A DNA stretch of 46,017 bases from Planctomycetaceae bacterium. GTDB taxonomy: Bacteria > Planctomycetota > Phycisphaerae > Phycisphaerales > SM1A02. The notes under the pieces are model-generated. The model was not told the DNA's origin, ran no database searches, and saw only the letters and a list, made by a program, of their open reading frames with translations. Location of the stretch: NCBI GenBank assembly GCA_027483065.1, contig JAIXVI010000022.1:1-46017 (forward strand), read 5' to 3'. Shown in pieces: positions 44,164-46,017 of the stretch; position 1 is the stretch's first letter; each line of letters begins with the position of its first letter. The translations under genes were made by a program, and so were the position numbers.

Positions 44164-45323
44164 AAGAACTTCTTGATCGCTTGCCCCCTGGCTTGCGCGT
44201 GTCGAAGCCCGTTGTGATTTCAGCGGTGGCTGTTGGCATCTCTGCGTTGGTCGTTTGGCAAGGCGTCGCGAGCGTATTGAGCGCCGTGACCTCTCCGTCG
44301 ATCAGCGCGGAAGAAGCAGACCCGATCGCACTTCTCCAGAAGGATGGCGGCGATCTCCTCGAAACAAGCCGCGCGCGATTTGTCGGCCGCTCGATGTATC
44401 AGTTGCCGCCAGCACCGGTGCGCAAGCCCAAGGTGGTCGAGCAACCGAAGCCTGTTGCGCCGCCGCCGGATCCAGGACCGCCGCCGCCACCTGCAACCTA
44501 CGCGGGACCAGCACCGACGAGCGTGTTCGGCGACTATGTGCTGTTCTCGACGTTGAGCGATGCGGATAAGCGCATCAAGCTCGGCGAAACGAAATCGGGC
44601 ATCAAGGTCCTCGAGATCAACGCGCCGTACAGCGTGAAGCTTGGGTACCAGCGTGGCGAGTACACCGTGACGCTTTGGCCGCGCATCAACGAGTCATTCC
44701 TCCGCGGCGGAATGCCTGCAGGAACGATGAGCGGCATCGTTGAAGGAAGCGCGGCAGCGACTCCGGGTACGGCTGGCGGTGCGAGCTCTGCTGCCGGGGC
44801 CGGTTCGGCGCAGGGCGGAGCGAATGCAAATGCCGCAACATCGGGCGCAGCAACTGCAGGCGTAGGCGCTGGTCGTGGCACGAACGGTGCAGGCGCTGGT
44901 GCACCTTCCGCGAGCGGCGGTGCAGCGAATCCAGCAGGAGCGCCGGCGACCTCGCCGACAGCACTTCCTCCTGCGCGTCCGCAAGGCACGGGCCCTGGTG
45001 ACGAGCCTGGCGCCGATCAACCAAGTGGCCCTGGCCCCGAGGGTGAACTTCCGTCGAGCGCGATGGCTCCGCAGCGGCTCCCCTCGCCAAACGCCGATGA
45101 GCCCGAGGGCGATGGCGGACAACCAGGCATTGAGTATGTCGATCGCGCGCTGCTTCCTCCACGACTTGAGGACGCGCAGATTTCAGCGATGACACTCGAA
45201 CAAGCGCGGAATGCGCTTGCGGCGATTGATGCGACACGCAGCTGGTCGGTCGACGACCAAAATCGTGCGCGACTGAATCATGAGCGGGGACAGTTGGTCG
45301 CGCGCGTCAATCGCGGCAACTGA
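44160..45323 (+). CDS. gspC: GspC/PilP-like inner-membrane protein with Pro-rich linker
   Basis: Encodes 387 residues: an N-terminal membrane helix (VVISAVAVGISALVVWQGVASVL), a Pro-rich linker (PPPDPGPPPPPATYAGPAP), a small beta-domain (VFGDYVLFSTLSDADKRIKL) comparable to the HR domain of GspC/PilP, then a Gly/Ala-rich stretch and a final helical segment. This resembles the protein that links the platform to the secretin. ATG 44160 overlaps the GspM-like stop (ATGA). Assignment rests on domain order and position. Confidence 0.62.
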   Translation: MKELLDRLPPGLRVSKPVVISAVAVGISALVVWQGVASVLSAVTSPSISAEEADPIALLQKDGGDLLETSRARFVGRSMYQLPPAPVRKPKVVEQPKPVAPPPDPGPPPPPATYAGPAPTSVFGDYVLFSTLSDADKRIKLGETKSGIKVLEINAPYSVKLGYQRGEYTVTLWPRINESFLRGGMPAGTMSGIVEGSAAATPGTAGGASSAAGAGSAQGGANANAATSGAATAGVGAGRGTNGAGAGAPSASGGAANPAGAPATSPTALPPARPQGTGPGDEPGADQPSGPGPEGELPSSAMAPQRLPSPNADEPEGDGGQPGIEYVDRALLPPRLEDAQISAMTLEQARNALAAIDATRSWSVDDQNRARLNHERGQLVARVNRGN

Positions 45324-45397
45324 TCGACCTCATGATGGGTAGTGGTGGCTCTCGCGCAATCTGTCCAGCGCGGTGCTGAGGTACAAACCGATCCGTG

Positions 45398-46017
45398 ATG
45401 GATCACTCCTTCAAACCGAAGGATGGCAGGCGAATCGTCTTCGCGATTTTTTCGCGGAGCAGAATCCGGAGCTTCGACGTGCGTCAGAATCGATCATTCA
45501 TCCAAAGCATCGCCCGAGATTTCACGCAGAACTTGGCGTCGGGCGTGATGACCGGCACGTCGACAAGCGACATTGTTCGCGCAACTGCAGCGCTCACGTT
45601 GACAGGCGCGCTTGTGACGCCTTTCGTGGCGCCATTCGTGATGCCGCTCGCGGCACACGCGACGACCGAAACTCCGCGACCTGCTCCTGCCGTGCAACCA
45701 AGCGCCACGCCGCAGCCGAGCGCTACACCGCGACCAACCACCGCTCCGCAAAACGAAACTCCTCCGAGTGGTGGTTCCGGCAGTGCGCCTGCGCCAGCCG
45801 CCCCCGCTGCTGAACCTGCTCCAGCCCCGACCACGACGGAAGTTCCGCCCGCTGCGCCGACTTCTTCCGGTCAAGCACAGCAACCTGCGCCGCAGCCAGG
45901 TACCGCAGGCGACGATCCACGCACGGTTGCGCGCTTCCAGCCGACGCCGCCGGCCGATGTTCCGCCGTCGCAACTCCGCGGCGTGCGCGAAGGCCGTCGC
46001 ACACTCGATGACAAGCC
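45398..46017 (+). CDS. N-terminal part of exported protein, candidate secretin GspD (cut by window edge)
   Basis: An open frame runs from ATG 45398 to the window end without stop (206 codons visible). It has a basic N-region, then a signal helix (TAALTLTGALVTPFVAPFV, cut near AAHA), and a Pro/Ala/Thr-rich segment (QPSATPQPSATPRPTTAPQ). GTG 45395, GTG 45545 and ATG 45548 are alternative starts; the last would remove most of the basic leader. Only the position after gspC points to a secretin; no N0/N1 domain is visible yet. Confidence 0.55.
   Translation, partial: MDHSFKPKDGRRIVFAIFSRSRIRSFDVRQNRSFIQSIARDFTQNLASGVMTGTSTSDIVRATAALTLTGALVTPFVAPFVMPLAAHATTETPRPAPAVQPSATPQPSATPRPTTAPQNETPPSGGSGSAPAPAAPAAEPAPAPTTTEVPPAAPTSSGQAQQPAPQPGTAGDDPRTVARFQPTPPADVPPSQLRGVREGRRTLDDK

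Overview
The window is GC-rich, densely coded bacterial chromosome. It most resembles a member of the Planctomycetota, probably the class Phycisphaerae; this is an inference from gene content, since no rRNA is present. The hints are two tandem type-II-pilin-like proteins with a DUF1559-style C-terminal motif, a secreted protein ending in an IPAPG / membrane helix / Arg-rich tail, a Ser/Thr kinase with a C-terminal membrane anchor, an lpxK gene (Gram-negative-type envelope), and a bacterial topoisomerase VI pair. No rRNA, tRNA, CRISPR array, transposase or prophage gene was found; the window looks like vertically inherited core chromosome.

Layout. 1-2010 (minus): replicative helicase dnaB (C-terminus cut by the window edge) and an HU-type protein, separated by a 148-bp gap holding four palindromes. 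2279-2614: small lipoprotein. 2583-4862 (minus): maf, a small membrane protein and lpxK as an overlapping operon. 5040-6374: Ser/Thr protein kinase. 6607-7074 (minus): RidA-like protein. 7075-8137: about 1 kb without a visible gene. 8138-10052: two tandem pilin-like genes closed by a strong terminator. 10302-13669: long NfeD, short NfeD and flotillin-like FloA, a membrane-microdomain operon, followed by a GT2 glycosyltransferase, a multispanning membrane protein and a YkgJ-type cysteine-cluster protein (13720-16827). 16855-17451 (minus): rdgB. 17519-18310: secreted protein with a sorting-type tail. 18335-19978 (minus): acyl-CoA carboxylase carboxyltransferase subunit. 20253-22901: rpsO-pnp. 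23145-23426: cold-shock protein. 23558-24496: histidine kinase. 24912-28321 (minus): topoisomerase VI subunits B then A. 28523-28993: ndk. 29820-31283: unusual sigma-70 family factor. 31615-32340: CoA-transferase subunit A without its partner, preceded by an array of eight 13-bp repeats. 32836-34254: secreted protein of unknown function. 34327 to the window end: a type II secretion operon (E, F, G, H, I, J, K, L, M, C-like), ending in the start of a signal-peptide protein that by position may be the secretin.

How parts work together. The secretion operon encodes the ATPase, platform, pseudopilins and assembly proteins in tightly overlapping order (GTGA/ATGA junctions), with Gly/Ala-rich tails on several proteins. 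The tandem pilin-like proteins at 8138-10052 carry the same class III prepilin signal and could be handled by the same prepilin peptidase, which is not encoded here. rpsO-pnp has a promoter-like sequence, a leader hairpin and an intergenic hairpin where PNPase/RNase III control is known in enterobacteria. The most noteworthy items are the complete topoisomerase VI in a bacterium, the paired 13-bp repeat array before the CoA-transferase gene, the palindrome cluster before dnaB, the sigma factor with a split region 4, and several long structured intergenic regions.
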